Below, in pieces: positions 16,622 to 25,525 of a stretch of 52,242 nucleotides of DNA (the stretch's first letter is position 1; the number at the start of each line of letters is the position of its first letter). The notes beneath the pieces are model-generated. The model was not told the origin of the DNA, ran no database searches, and worked only from the letters and a program-made list of their open reading frames with translations. The position numbers and the translations under genes were made by a program. The DNA comes from Romeriopsis navalis LEGE 11480 (GTDB lineage Bacteria; Cyanobacteriota; Cyanobacteriia; Leptolyngbyales; Leptolyngbyaceae): NCBI RefSeq assembly GCF_015207035.1, contig NZ_JADEXQ010000037.1:1-52242 (forward strand), read 5' to 3'.

Positions 16622-17230
16622 TTAAACCTGACTCATCACATCGGCATATTCCTGTTCGCTCAACACCTTTGGCGGGGTGATCGGCGTATCTGAATCGACC
16701 GAGAAGAACGGTGTTTGTTTGTAGCTGCCATCAATTCTGGCGCGGATGATGCGCGATATACTGCGCAATATCGTTGGCAGTAACCCAACCGATTGAGGTT
16801 TTGGCTCGCCTTTCGCCGAATCGGTGTTGAGCTGCGTGCGTAATCCACCAAAGGCTGGTTCGAGGTTGGGGGACGATGCTGACTTTAAGCAGTTATGCAC
16901 TAGCCCAATAAAGGGCATTTTGACAGTTGATAAGGTATTACCGATCGGCGTATTGCAACAACTGCTATACCAACGCAGCAAGCCATTTTCGGTCAGTCGC
17001 ATACAGGCTAGAAATTCAGTCCCTTGGGTAAAGCTGACATTCTTCGGAAGCGTTTGCACGATGTCGCTGCCACCGAGTCGATCGAGGATCGCACCACTGT
17101 CGCCGAGGAAATGTGCAAATGCCTGACAATCCCGGCAGTAGCATTTCACACGGTTAGTTAGTTTGATATCAGCCAGATGGCCTTGGAGTTTGCCACAGCA
17201 ACATTGGATTGGATGACTCATGATTGGCAT
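16622..17230 (-). CDS. DUF6151 family protein (Cys-rich, GFA-like)
   Basis: 202-residue protein of unknown function. The N-terminal half resembles the zinc-binding GFA fold: CCCGKLQGH, then RVKCYCRDCQAFAHFLG, then WYSSCCNTPIGNT. Clustered Cys residues point to bound zinc. The pattern matches DUF6151 proteins; no enzymatic role is established. AAGG just upstream supports the ATG at 17230, with MSHPIQ at 17221 as the alternative. It lies downstream of the acyltransferase gene in the same orientation with about 50 bp between. Confidence 0.75.
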   Translation of the reverse strand: MPIMSHPIQCCCGKLQGHLADIKLTNRVKCYCRDCQAFAHFLGDSGAILDRLGGSDIVQTLPKNVSFTQGTEFLACMRLTENGLLRWYSSCCNTPIGNTLSTVKMPFIGLVHNCLKSASSPNLEPAFGGLRTQLNTDSAKGEPKPQSVGLLPTILRSISRIIRARIDGSYKQTPFFSVDSDTPITPPKVLSEQEYADVMSQV

Positions 17231-17284
17231 TTACCTTATGGAGTTAAATATCTAACCGAATCAAATAGCACCAAATTTGATGGG

Positions 17285-18624
17285 CTAAGCAACAGACCGC
17301 GTTAAATTGGTGATCACAGAATCAGCGAGTGTATTTGCCGTTTCTGGACTCATTAGCGGCGTCACATACGTGAATGTGCCGCATAACGTTTGATTAATCG
17401 TCACGGCACCCATCCAGCAGGACACACCGACAAGACTCTGTCCGGTCGCAAAGTGAAATGATTCTAGCGCAATTGAGCCATAGGCTGTTGGCGCATTCGA
17501 TTGTCCCAAATTAGAAACATGGCAAGTCGTTATCCGACCCATATTATGCTCAGCTAATTGGGCTAAGAATGAGGCTTGATATTGGTTCAATAGTTCAGCA
17601 CTCGACCCTCGATAGTGCGGGATTTTCGCCTGCACTAAGCGTGCGACATCAGCCTGACATTCACGGGCAAGATCCCAGAAATCAGCCTTTGGGGACACAT
17701 GATGACTGGTCGTAATATTGAAGGTTACACATCCTAGATCACTGGCTTCTACCAGCGGTTCACAGGCAGGCCGCAAATCCACACTAGAACCACAAGTAAT
17801 CGGAACTGGCACTTGAACCGCCAAGGATTGTGCCACACAGGCCAAGCTCAACGCCGCACATAAGGCTCCATGCACAGTTGTCTGCTCATCGCGACATCGT
17901 TGTTTCAGCCGCGACAAGTGGGCGGGATTCAGTTCAAATGGAATTAACCGCGTTTTGCGATCCGCGACTCGCGCCGTTTGCTCAATTAGCAGCTGCGGTG
18001 ATTCCGTTGGCTGACTTGGCAGGAGTTGCTCCAACTCGGCCACATCGAGTCCGGCCAGGCAGGGCGCAAGCAACTGTTCGAGCGGTGGCTTTAACGATCG
18101 ATCACTCACTGTCGGCGGGCTGACGCCTTCAATAACTTGCTGATAACAGGCGCAGAGCGCATGCATCACATGGAGCGCCGACATCCCATCCGCAATTGCA
18201 TGGTGGAACGTGACAATCAGTTCATTGTGGCTCGGTAAGGAGGATATCCGTTGGTTGGTTGGATTTTGCTCCGATGACTGTAAAAGTGTGATGCGACAAA
18301 GCGGTACCGATTCACCGGAGAATTGTTGCAACAATTCATTTTCAGCAATTTCTAACCACTGCTCCGGATGCTGCCGCTCAATCACACACAAAGGAATTTT
18401 TACTGTGCTATCAGCGCAAAAAAAAAGCCCGCTTCATTCTCCTGAAGATGTACCTGGAGGAAAGGATGCTGTTTTTGCAGTCCGTCGATCGCCGATCGCA
18501 ATGCATCCACGACAATCGGTCCTTGAATCCGCGCAACATTCACATAGAGCATGCCACCCATCGAATGGAGGGTGGCAAACAGCCGCTCAACTAAACCCAG
18601 CTTCCGACTGAAGTTAACCATCAT
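17285..18624 (-). pseudogene. Condensation-type acyltransferase, frameshifted at a T9 run
   Basis: Two reading frames together make one protein of about 446 residues related to condensation-domain/PapA-like alcohol acyltransferases. The N-terminal part (from ATG 18624) ends in frame at ENEAGFFFALIAQ-stop. The second frame continues through CVIERQHPEQWLEI, the catalytic HHAIADG (HHxxxDG), and the GSSVDLRPACEPLV segment. The break falls in a run of nine T on the coding strand (18418-18426). Ten T, or seven, would restore one frame (AGFFFCADSTVKIPLCVIER). Sequencing error, true mutation or transcriptional slippage are all possible. Substrates are unknown. Confidence 0.8.
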
Positions 18625-18736
18625 GCATACCTGATAGCTGTACACCCGAATATTTCTAATTTATCAGGCTTTCAATCACAAATACGGTTTGCTAAGCGCA
18701 TGCATTAAAACCTTCCGCGGCACGCGTTAAGCCAGA

Positions 18737-19105
18737 TTATCCGGCTTGCCCAACTGGCTCAGCCGCTGCTTCCTCGGCGCGGCGACGGACTTTGAAGTCA
18801 CTGCCCCACGCCTGCATTAGCTGCAGGATGGGTGCGAGGGATCGACCAAATTCTGTCACTTCATACTCGACTCGGGGCGGCACTTCGGCATAGACATGCC
18901 GCGCCACGACACCATCTGCCTCCAACTCGCGCAATTGGAGCGTAATCATCCGCTCCGTGGCATTGGGCGTTAGTCGTCGTAGCTCCCCGAAGCGCTTGCG
19001 CCCATCCAACAAATGGCACACCAGAATCGGCTTCCAACGCCCCCCGATCACGCTCAGCGTTGCTTCCACATCGCAACCCGTCTTCCAATTGTAGTTCCGC
19101 GCCAT
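18737..19105 (-). CDS. HxlR family transcriptional regulator
   Basis: 122-residue winged-helix regulator from the ATG at 19105 (MARNYNWK); an in-frame start at 19129 adds eight residues. HxlR signatures: the conserved N-terminal Cys in [20 protein letters not shown], then [30 protein letters not shown] and the wing [14 protein letters not shown]. HxlR proteins often sense aldehydes, quinones or other electrophiles through that Cys, and typically control a divergent oxidoreductase gene, as here. The C-terminal tail is Ala/Glu-rich. Confidence 0.92.
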   Translation of the reverse strand: MARNYNWKTGCDVEATLSVIGGRWKPILVCHLLDGRKRFGELRRLTPNATERMITLQLRELEADGVVARHVYAEVPPRVEYEVTEFGRSLAPILQLMQAWGSDFKVRRRAEEAAAEPVGQAG

Positions 19106-19268
19106 AAGTGGTGGTCCTAATCCGTACAAGCATCTCCATTACTTACAAAAATGTGGGTACTTGTCAAGACTATTGTGTGCCCCTACGCTACAGAGAATAA
19201 ACCCACTAAAAACAGAGACATCCCAAAGACAAAGACATCGCAACTGCCCTGCGAGGAATAAACAGCAC

Positions 19269-20279
19269 ATGATGAAAGCCATTGGCTATAGGGATGCCGG
19301 TCCAATTGCCGCCCCTCACGCCCTAATTGAATTTGAGACCGAGACACCGGAGCCGGGTCCCATGGATCTGCTGGTGGAAGTGCGCGGGATTTCGGTCAAT
19401 CCAGTCGATGTCAAAGTCCGGGCCACGGCTTCGCCGGAGGGGGGCGCGCGAATTCTGGGTTTCGATGCCGCTGGTGTGGTCAAAGCCGTCGGGGCCGAAA
19501 CGACCCGGTTCAAACCCGGTGATGCGGTGTTCTACGCTGGCGACCTCACCCGGCCCGGGACGAATGCGGCGTTGCACGTTGTCGATGAGCGGATTGTCGG
19601 ACGGAAACCGACCGCTCTAGGGTTCACTGAGGCGGCGGGTATGCCACTCACCAGCATCACGGCCTGGGAAATGCTATTTGATAGTTTTGGGCTCAAAGCC
19701 GGCGAAGGGGCGGGTGAAGCCTTGCTGGTGATCGGCGGCGCAGGCGGCGTGGGGTCAATCTTGATTCAGCTCGCTAAACAACTGACAGGACTCACGGTTA
19801 TTGCCACGGCATCGCGGGACGATACGCGGGCTTGGGTAAAAAAGATGGGAGCCGACCATGTGATCAACCACCGCAATCCGCTTGATGCAGAAATCGCCGC
19901 GCTGGGGATTGCGCCACGCTATGTTGCAGCACTGACTCAGACCGGCAGACATTTTGAGGCGATCCAAAAGCTGATTAAACCCCGGGGACATATCGCACTG
20001 ATTGATGACCCGGAATCATTGGATATTCTGCCCCTGAAGGTCAAGGCCCTATCAGTCAGTTGGGAGTTTATGTTTACGCGATCGATGTTCCAAACGGCAG
20101 ATATCGCGGCCCAACATCACCTGCTAAACCGCGTCGCCGATCTACTGGATGACGGCACGCTGATTTCAACGGTGAATCACCACGGCGGCACATTAAGTGT
20201 GGACAACCTCCGCAAAGCCCATGAATTCCAGGAAAGTGGCAAGGCGATCGGCAAGACCGTGCTAGACGGTTTCAGCTAA
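19269..20279 (+). CDS. Zinc-type alcohol dehydrogenase-like / quinone oxidoreductase (MDR)
   Basis: Medium-chain NAD(P)H-dependent oxidoreductase of 336 residues, first gene of the cluster. The GroES-like half has [19 protein letters not shown] and [12 protein letters not shown]. The Rossmann half has [20 protein letters not shown]. The usual Cys/His zinc ligands of true alcohol dehydrogenases are not apparent, so it is probably a zinc-free quinone/enone reductase-like enzyme. GAGGA lies 11 bp before ATG 19269. The upstream in-frame start at 19161 would fall inside the promoter. It is divergent from the HxlR gene. A tandem repeat runs across its stop codon. Confidence 0.9.
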   Translation: MMKAIGYRDAGPIAAPHALIEFETETPEPGPMDLLVEVRGISVNPVDVKVRATASPEGGARILGFDAAGVVKAVGAETTRFKPGDAVFYAGDLTRPGTNAALHVVDERIVGRKPTALGFTEAAGMPLTSITAWEMLFDSFGLKAGEGAGEALLVIGGAGGVGSILIQLAKQLTGLTVIATASRDDTRAWVKKMGADHVINHRNPLDAEIAALGIAPRYVAALTQTGRHFEAIQKLIKPRGHIALIDDPESLDILPLKVKALSVSWEFMFTRSMFQTADIAAQHHLLNRVADLLDDGTLISTVNHHGGTLSVDNLRKAHEFQESGKAIGKTVLDGFS

Positions 20280-20307
20280 TCCCTAACCCGACTAATCCCT
20301 AACCCCA
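20276..20307. repeat. 16-bp tandem duplication across the ADH stop codon
   Basis: CTAATCCCTAACCCGA (20276-20291, containing the TAA stop) is followed directly by CTAATCCCTAACCCCA (20292-20307), 15 of 16 identical. Confidence 0.85.
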
Positions 20308-20346
20308 GATCCACAACGCAAGCCCGATTAACGCAGGACACCCAAC

Positions 20347-20706
20347 ATGGCCAAACTCACCATCACCGGAAACGTGGTTGCCCATCCGGCCAAGATTAAT
20401 TTAGTCAAAGCCGAACTAGAAAAGCTCATCCCGATCACGCGGCAAGCCGCCGACCACATTCAATATGACCTACATCAGGACCAGGAGAATCCGGCTTACT
20501 TTATGTTCTCCGAAAACTGGGAGTCGCGAGCAGGCGGGCCAATCCAAATCAATACGCCACACCTGGAAGCATTGATGGCCGCTGCGGAAGTTGATATTGC
20601 ACAATGGCCAATGCAGATGAATGCGCCACACCTTGATGCGTTTATGGCCGCTACAGAAGGGGCGATCGCGCAATTTTGGCTCCGCGAAATGACATACATC
20701 GCTTAA
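20347..20706 (+). CDS. ABM-domain (quinol/antibiotic biosynthesis) monooxygenase, copy 1 with internal duplication
   Basis: Small ABM-fold protein, 119 residues, normally about 95. It belongs to the putative quinol monooxygenase group (YgiN-like): KLTITGNVVAHPAKINLVKA, ITRQAADHIQYDLHQD, YFMFSENW. The excess is exactly 23 residues: P65-W87 (PIQINTPHLEALMAAAEVDI...) repeats as 88-110 (PMQMNAPHLDAFMAATEGAI...), while the neighbouring copy has one unit. The duplication would extend the last helix/strand pair and may alter folding. AGGA precedes the ATG. Confidence 0.85.
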   Translation: MAKLTITGNVVAHPAKINLVKAELEKLIPITRQAADHIQYDLHQDQENPAYFMFSENWESRAGGPIQINTPHLEALMAAAEVDIAQWPMQMNAPHLDAFMAATEGAIAQFWLREMTYIA

Positions 20707-20713
20707 TTGAGCG

Positions 20714-20775
20714 GATTTCAACGGTGAACAACTATGGCGGCGAATTCAGTGCAGACAACGTAATCGCTGAACCAT
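20714..20775 (+). pseudogene. Scrap of a second ADH 3' end between the two monooxygenase genes
   Basis: GATTTCAACGGTGAA at 20714-20728 is identical to 20162-20176 inside the ADH gene, and the following about 45 bp remain similar. In frame it reads ISTVNNYGGEFSADNVIAE against [20 protein letters not shown] in the intact gene. It is therefore the remnant of a duplicated ADH-monooxygenase block whose ADH copy has been mostly deleted. Confidence 0.8.
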
Positions 20776-20824
20776 CGAGCGCTGACAGACCAGTGATTGA
20801 ACAATCAAACTGAGGAAATGACAA

Positions 20825-21115
20825 ATGGCTAAACTCACCATTACCGGGAATGTACTGGCTGATCCCGACAAGATTGACCTCATCAAAGCCGAGCTAGAAA
20901 AACTCATCCCAATCACCCGCCAAGAAGCCGGTTGTATTCAATACGACCTCCACCAAGACAACGAAAACCCAGCCTACTTTATGTTCTACGAAAATTGGGG
21001 ATCCCGTGAGCTCTGGCAGAAGCACATGAATGCGCCCCACCTCGCAGCATTTATGGCGGCGACTGAGGGGGCGATTGAAAAGTTTTGGCTGCATGAAATG
21101 ACTCACATTGCCTGA
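20825..21115 (+). CDS. ABM-domain (quinol) monooxygenase, copy 2
   Basis: 96-residue ABM protein with the normal family length, closely related to the copy at 20347: shared MAKLTITGNV, LEKLIPITRQ, IQYDLHQD, NPAYFMF, MNAPHL and AFMAATEGAI. ABM proteins are cofactor-free dimeric monooxygenases or accessory proteins acting on quinols and related aromatics; the substrate here is unknown. GAGGAAATGACAA gives a good ribosome-binding site. The stop codon lies in a 15-bp tandem repeat. Confidence 0.88.
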   Translation: MAKLTITGNVLADPDKIDLIKAELEKLIPITRQEAGCIQYDLHQDNENPAYFMFYENWGSRELWQKHMNAPHLAAFMAATEGAIEKFWLHEMTHIA

Positions 21116-21166
21116 TTACGAATTGCCTGATTACGAATTGCCTGATTACGAATTGCCTAATTACCA
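21107..21166. repeat. 15-bp tandem repeat beginning at the stop codon of monooxygenase copy 2
   Basis: ATTGCCTGATTACGA occurs three times perfectly (21107-21121, 21122-21136, 21137-21151) and once degenerate (21152-21166). The unit is a multiple of three, so the text reads IA-stop-LR-IA-stop-LR repeatedly. Confidence 0.92.
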
Positions 21167-21188
21167 ATAATTCAATCGGAAATATCCC

Positions 21189-22034
21189 ATGAACTACGAC
21201 AACTTCACCACATTCAATGTCAAAGTCGAAAACGCGATCGCGTGGGTCACGTTTGACTATCCACCAGTCAATATTCAGGGTTTACCGATGCTCGCGGACC
21301 TCAATATGCTGGCCCAAAAGCTCGAAGCCGATCGCGATGTCAAAGTCGTTGTCTTCCAATCGGCTCATCCCGAAATCTTTGTTGCCCATGCTGACACGAA
21401 CTTCCTGAAGGATATGTCAGGCACAGCCGTCTCCCGTGACGAAGTTAAACTGCTCGATTTACAGGTTGTACTGGAGCGCATCAGCAAACTGCCCCAGGCC
21501 ACGATTGCCAAGATTGAAGGCTTTGCGCGAGGCGGGGGTCACGAATTTGCACTGGCTTGCGACATGCGCTTCGCCGCCCGTGGTAAGGCGAAGTTTATGC
21601 AGATGGAAGTGGGCATGGGTATCCTGCCATGTGGCGGTGGCGCATCCCGCATGGCCCGTCAAACCGGCCTAGGGAAGGCGCTCGAAATCATCCTCGGGGC
21701 CCAAGACTTTGATGCGGATCAGGCTGAAGCCTATGGCACCGTCAACAAGGCCCTCGAACCGGAAGCAATCGGCCCCTACGTGGAAGCCTTGGCTCAACGC
21801 ATCGCGCTTTGGCCGGCTGAATCGATCAATGCCTGCAAGCAAACCGTCTATGCTTCCATTGACAAACCCATTGATGAAGCCCTGAAAGACGAAGCCTATT
21901 GGCTCTATCAAGCCACCAGTCAAACGCCAGCATTAAAGCGCTTTACCTGGGCGGATGAAAAAGGCGCACAGTTTGATATGGGCAACCAACGCAGCTGGCC
22001 AGATATGGTGGTTAGTGTTCAGGCAGTGAATTAG
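21189..22034 (+). CDS. Enoyl-CoA hydratase/isomerase (crotonase) family protein
   Basis: 281-residue crotonase-fold enzyme. The oxyanion-hole segments are AHPEIFVAHADTNFL and KIEGFARGGGHEFALACDMRF, and GILPCGGGASRMARQTG resembles the second catalytic region. The first acidic residue of classical hydratases is not obvious and could be Glu in EVGMGI or absent. CoA-ester chemistry is inferred from the family; the substrate is unknown. It lies 73 bp after the monooxygenase gene in the same orientation and ends before a hairpin. Confidence 0.88.
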   Translation: MNYDNFTTFNVKVENAIAWVTFDYPPVNIQGLPMLADLNMLAQKLEADRDVKVVVFQSAHPEIFVAHADTNFLKDMSGTAVSRDEVKLLDLQVVLERISKLPQATIAKIEGFARGGGHEFALACDMRFAARGKAKFMQMEVGMGILPCGGGASRMARQTGLGKALEIILGAQDFDADQAEAYGTVNKALEPEAIGPYVEALAQRIALWPAESINACKQTVYASIDKPIDEALKDEAYWLYQATSQTPALKRFTWADEKGAQFDMGNQRSWPDMVVSVQAVN

Positions 22035-22066
22035 CGACTGACATCAATCTTGGCCCACGCCCTAAA

Positions 22067-22097
22067 TCCCTCTGCTAAATTTGGCAGAGGGACTTTG
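22067..22097 (+). terminator. Hairpin after the enoyl-CoA hydratase gene
   Basis: TCCCTCTGC (22067-22075) pairs with GCAGAGGGA (22084-22092), followed by CTTTG. A likely partial terminator inside the cluster. Confidence 0.6.
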
Positions 22098-22192
22098 CCA
22101 CTCGCCTTCCCCCAGAATCGGAAGTAAGGCGCAGATTTATCGTCAATTCAAAGATCGTCGATGGCAACCCAAGCCAGTGACCGGAGTTAACC

Positions 22193-23170
22193 ATGCTCAC
22201 ATCTGTCGAACCGATCAAGTTCAAGTCAATCAATCGAGGATACGACACCGTATTTCGACCCAATCGGTTGAGTCTGGGGTTAGTGGTTCCCATTGAGAAC
22301 TACAACCACAACCCAGTGCCGACGCTGGCCCATCATCTGGAGCGGGTTCAATTGGCTGAGCAACTGGGATTTGCTGCCGTTTGGCTACGGGATGTGCCGT
22401 TTGATGTGCCATCCTTTGGGGATGCAGGTCAGACGTATGATCCGTTTGTCTATCTGGGCTTTTTGGCAGGGCAAACTGAGCAGATTGCCTTGGGTGTCGC
22501 CAGTATCATTTTGCCACTGCGACATCCGGCCCATGTGGCGAAGGCGGCGGCGAGCGCGGATGTCCTTTCTGGGGGGCGGCTGATTCTGGGGGTGGCTTCT
22601 GGCGATCGTCCCGAGGAGTATCCCGCGCTGAATTTGCCCTTTGGCGATCGTGGCGCAAGATTTCGCGCCAGTTTTGACTACATCCGGCACATGAGTGAGG
22701 ACAGTCCAACCTTTGAAAACAGCTATGGCCAACCCAACGGTGGCATGAATATGTTACCGAAGCCGGTATCGGGAAAACTGCCACTGTTGATTACAGGTGG
22801 TAGCCAACAAGACCCCGAATGGATTGCGCAGCATGGGGATGGTTGGATGACTTATCCGCGCAATCCGGTGGCGCAGGCACAGGTGATTCGTGATTGGCAG
22901 GCGCGGGTGCAGACGGCGGGGAATTCGGCTAAACCGGTGATGCAGCCGCTGTATATTGATCTGACTGAAGATCCTGATGCTGTGCCACAAGCGATTCATT
23001 TAGGGTTGCGGCTGGGTAGTAAACATCTACGATCGCATCTCAAAGCGCTAGAGGCAATTGGCATCAATCATGTCGCACTAAACCTACGCTTTAACCAAGC
23101 CGACATCGAGACAACGCTGCAACGTCTTGCCGATGACGTATTGCCAGACTTCGCACAATCACAGAAGTAG
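22193..23170 (+). CDS. LLM class flavin-dependent oxidoreductase
   Basis: Luciferase-like monooxygenase fold, 325 residues, binding FMN or F420. Signatures: LSLGLVVPIENYNHNPVPTL, EQLGFAAVWLRDVPF, LASIILPLRHPAHVAKAAAS (start of the barrel), and GGRLILGVASGDRPEEY. The closest remembered group is the TIGR03571-type LLM oxidoreductases of unknown substrate. GGAG precedes ATG 22193. The stop codon is inside a 12-bp tandem duplication (reads QK-stop-PQK-stop). Confidence 0.88.
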   Translation: MLTSVEPIKFKSINRGYDTVFRPNRLSLGLVVPIENYNHNPVPTLAHHLERVQLAEQLGFAAVWLRDVPFDVPSFGDAGQTYDPFVYLGFLAGQTEQIALGVASIILPLRHPAHVAKAAASADVLSGGRLILGVASGDRPEEYPALNLPFGDRGARFRASFDYIRHMSEDSPTFENSYGQPNGGMNMLPKPVSGKLPLLITGGSQQDPEWIAQHGDGWMTYPRNPVAQAQVIRDWQARVQTAGNSAKPVMQPLYIDLTEDPDAVPQAIHLGLRLGSKHLRSHLKALEAIGINHVALNLRFNQADIETTLQRLADDVLPDFAQSQK

Positions 23171-23183
23171 CCACAGAAGTAAG
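23160..23183. repeat. 12-bp tandem duplication across the LLM stop codon
   Basis: CACAGAAGTAGC (23160-23171) is followed by CACAGAAGTAAG (23172-23183). The TAG stop (23168-23170) is followed in frame by TAA, giving QK-stop-PQK-stop. Confidence 0.8.
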
Positions 23184-23199
23184 CCCAGGAAACAAGACG

Positions 23200-24003
23200 A
23201 TGCAAAAAACGATTCTGATTACCGGCTCAACTGATGGCATTGGCTTAGCAACCGCTAAGATGCTGGTAGCACAGGGCCATAAGGTATTGCTGCATGGGCG
23301 GAATTCGACAAAGTTGGCAGAGGTGGAAACAGCACTCGCGGCGACCGGTGGGCATGTAGAAAGCTACGTGGCTGATCTGTCGCGCATGGCGGATGTCGAG
23401 GCGCTAGCAAAAGCCGTATCGGCCAAGCACACCCAACTAGATGTGTTGATCAACAATGCAGGAGTTTATCGCACGCCGCATTCCATTACCCAGGACGGTC
23501 TGGATATTCGATTTGTGGTGAATACAATCGCGCCCTATCGCCTCACGCAACGGCTCATGCCACTGATGGGAGCAGATGGACGGGTGATCAATCTGTCTTC
23601 AGCAGCACAATCCCCGGTCGATACAGCAGCAATGGCTGGACAAACGGCGCTAACCGAAGGCACAGCTTATGCCCAAAGCAAACTCGCACTGACGATGTGG
23701 TCGTACAGTATGGCGCTAGCGCGGAAGGAAAATGGCCCGATGATCGTCGCAGTGAATCCGGGATCGCTGCTGGGCAGCAAAATGGTGAAAGAAGCCTTTG
23801 GGATTGCCGGTAGTGATATTGGCATTGGTGCAGATATTTTGACGCGGGCCGCACTATCAGCGGAATTTGCTACGGCTTCTGGACAATATTTTGACAACGA
23901 TGCGGGTCAGTTTGCCTCGCCCCATCCGGATGCTCTCGATGTCCAAAAATGCGCGGCGATCGTACAGGCGATCGAGGCGATTCTGGTGGCGATTGGAGAA
24001 TGA
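23200..24003 (+). CDS. SDR family oxidoreductase
   Basis: 267-residue short-chain dehydrogenase with TGSTDGIGLATAKML (cofactor loop), LINNAGVYRTPH, VINLSSAAQSP and YAQSKLALTMWS (Tyr-x-x-x-Lys). NADP preference is suggested by the Arg in HGRNSTKL. Last gene of the HxlR-divergent cluster, 29 bp after the LLM gene with AGGA before the start. Substrate unknown. It converges with the GNAT gene. Confidence 0.9.
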   Translation: MQKTILITGSTDGIGLATAKMLVAQGHKVLLHGRNSTKLAEVETALAATGGHVESYVADLSRMADVEALAKAVSAKHTQLDVLINNAGVYRTPHSITQDGLDIRFVVNTIAPYRLTQRLMPLMGADGRVINLSSAAQSPVDTAAMAGQTALTEGTAYAQSKLALTMWSYSMALARKENGPMIVAVNPGSLLGSKMVKEAFGIAGSDIGIGADILTRAALSAEFATASGQYFDNDAGQFASPHPDALDVQKCAAIVQAIEAILVAIGE

Positions 24004-24059
24004 CAGGAACAACATGAAGATCGATCAGCAATTGAAAAAAATCCCGTTGAACAAAGGGG

Positions 24060-24617
24060 CTAAACCCATCGCCATATCCCCTGCGCATCTCTGACCGCCC
24101 GGCCTGGGTTAGATTCGCAATATCCCGCTAACACCAACGATTCCTTGACTGGCACTGGAGGTTGGTTCTCACGCATACTGCCTGGCAGAGTTAGACGCAC
24201 ACAAGTACAAGGATAAGCTTGGCATGAACCAGGAAAGGTTGCGGAGATGCGGAATCCCATCTGTTGATAGAACATAACCCCGCCAGTATTCTCAAGCGCT
24301 GTTGTCAGAAACGCATCCGGGCCTAGCTGCGGCAATACATACTCCACAAGCTGCTGGCCGACACCACGTCTGTGGTAGTTCGGGGAGACATACAACCATG
24401 AAAGTTCCGGTGGTTCGATACACATAAATCCGACAATATGATTGTTCATCAAGGCAACAAAGCAATCGCCCGCAAAGAATTCATCTTCTTCTGCAACGTC
24501 CTCTAAAGCTAGGACAGCCGCACCAGGCATAAAGTTATCGACTTCGATCGGACGGGCGGCATCATGAACCGTACAAACCTCAGACCAGTCGCTGTCTTGA
24601 TATCGACGAATATGCAT
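24060..24617 (-). CDS. GNAT family N-acetyltransferase
   Basis: 185-residue acetyl-CoA-dependent acyltransferase. The acetyl-CoA pyrophosphate loop is visible as LYVSPNYHRRGVGQQLVEYV, preceded by VGFMCIEPPELSWL and followed by NTGGVMFYQQMGFRI. The C-terminal about 60 residues (after SATFPGSCQAYPCTCVRL) extend past the GNAT core. The acceptor substrate is unknown. Confidence 0.88.
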   Translation of the reverse strand: MHIRRYQDSDWSEVCTVHDAARPIEVDNFMPGAAVLALEDVAEEDEFFAGDCFVALMNNHIVGFMCIEPPELSWLYVSPNYHRRGVGQQLVEYVLPQLGPDAFLTTALENTGGVMFYQQMGFRISATFPGSCQAYPCTCVRLTLPGSMRENQPPVPVKESLVLAGYCESNPGRAVRDAQGIWRWV

Positions 24618-24714
24618 GACTGATTTCGTTAATGTTGCCTATTAACTGTCGCCGATCAATTTTGCATGACAACCCGCTCAACGATCAACGTTCGGAGTGC
24701 ATGGGTATGGTTTA

Positions 24715-25525
24715 GGGAGTGTCATCAATTGAGCCAGATGACGCAGGCAGCGAGATAAATTGCTCCGAGAAAGTTGTTTGCCCGTTTGTCATAGCGAGTA
24801 GCAATTGCCCGATACTGTTTGAGTTTTGCAAAGAAACTCTCAATCAGATGCCGTGCTTTTTACAAGTGCTGGTCATAGTCATAGTCGCGTTGGACGCATC
24901 GATTTTGCTTGGGCGGAATTACAGCCACTTTCCCCGCGGCTTGGAGCGGGACCAATACCCGTGCATCCGCATCATAGCCGTTGTCGGCTATGATAACCCT
25001 CGCCTTCAGCGGCGGTAATAGCTGGTCTGCACCCTCTAAAGTACAGGCTTGACCCGGTGTCAGATGGAAATCTAAGGGATTACCCAAGGCATCACAAGTG
25101 GCATGAATCTTTGTGCTTAATCCGCCTTTGCTGCGACCGATGGCTTCTTGGCTGGCTGTTTAGCTTGGGCTCCAGCACTATGCTGATGTGCTCGCACAAT
25201 CGTGGCATCAATCATCGCATAGCGTTATCGAGTGATGTCGATAACGCTTGAAATACTCGTTCCCAGACCCCGGTTTTGTTCCATTGACTGAAACGAGTAT
25301 GCACCACGCGAAAATCACCAAGTCGAGTGGTAAATCCCGCCAGGGAATCCCCGCTCGGTAACGGTGCAATACCGCTTCGACAAATAAGCGATTATCCTTG
25401 GCTGTCACACCCACGGTCTCGGCACGACCCGGTAACAGCTCCTATCATCACATAGGGCATGGCGGCGTGCCATAAGACACCTCAAAGTCCTTGATGATCC
25501 AGTGTATCTATTTGATGACACACCC
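24715..25525 (-). mobile_element. Decayed IS5-family insertion sequence with TA target duplication
   Basis: Inverted ends GGGAGTGTCATCAA (24715-24728) and TTGATGACACACCC (25512-25525) match at 13 of 14 positions and are flanked by TA on both sides (24713-24714, 25526-25527). The 811-bp length and TA target fit IS427/IS1031-like IS5 groups. The transposase is broken, so the element cannot move by itself. Confidence 0.85.
24725..25473 (-). pseudogene. IS5-family transposase, multiply frameshifted
   Basis: The minus strand reads in pieces: a start MARRHALCDD, then [20 protein letters not shown], then [19 protein letters not shown], then PLDFHLTPGQACTLEGADQL and IADNGYDADARV, and finally KARHLIESFFAKLKQYRAIA and FLGAIYLAACVIWLN. 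These are the expected blocks of a DDE IS5 transposase in order. At least four frame changes and an internal TAA (before KARHLIE) separate them. The gene is dead, recently enough that all blocks remain recognisable. Confidence 0.88.

Noticed and set aside
19120-19170. HxlR operator in the divergent promoter
   Set aside because: TACTT repeats (19140, 19158) and GTACAAG (19124) are suggestive, but no clear dyad of HxlR type could be established.
21107-21166. Possible CRISPR-like repeat array
   Set aside because: Units are only 15 bp with no spacers; it is a simple tandem repeat running from a stop codon.
24860-25414. Separate small genes in the IS region
   Set aside because: They are frameshifted pieces of one IS5 transposase between matching inverted ends.
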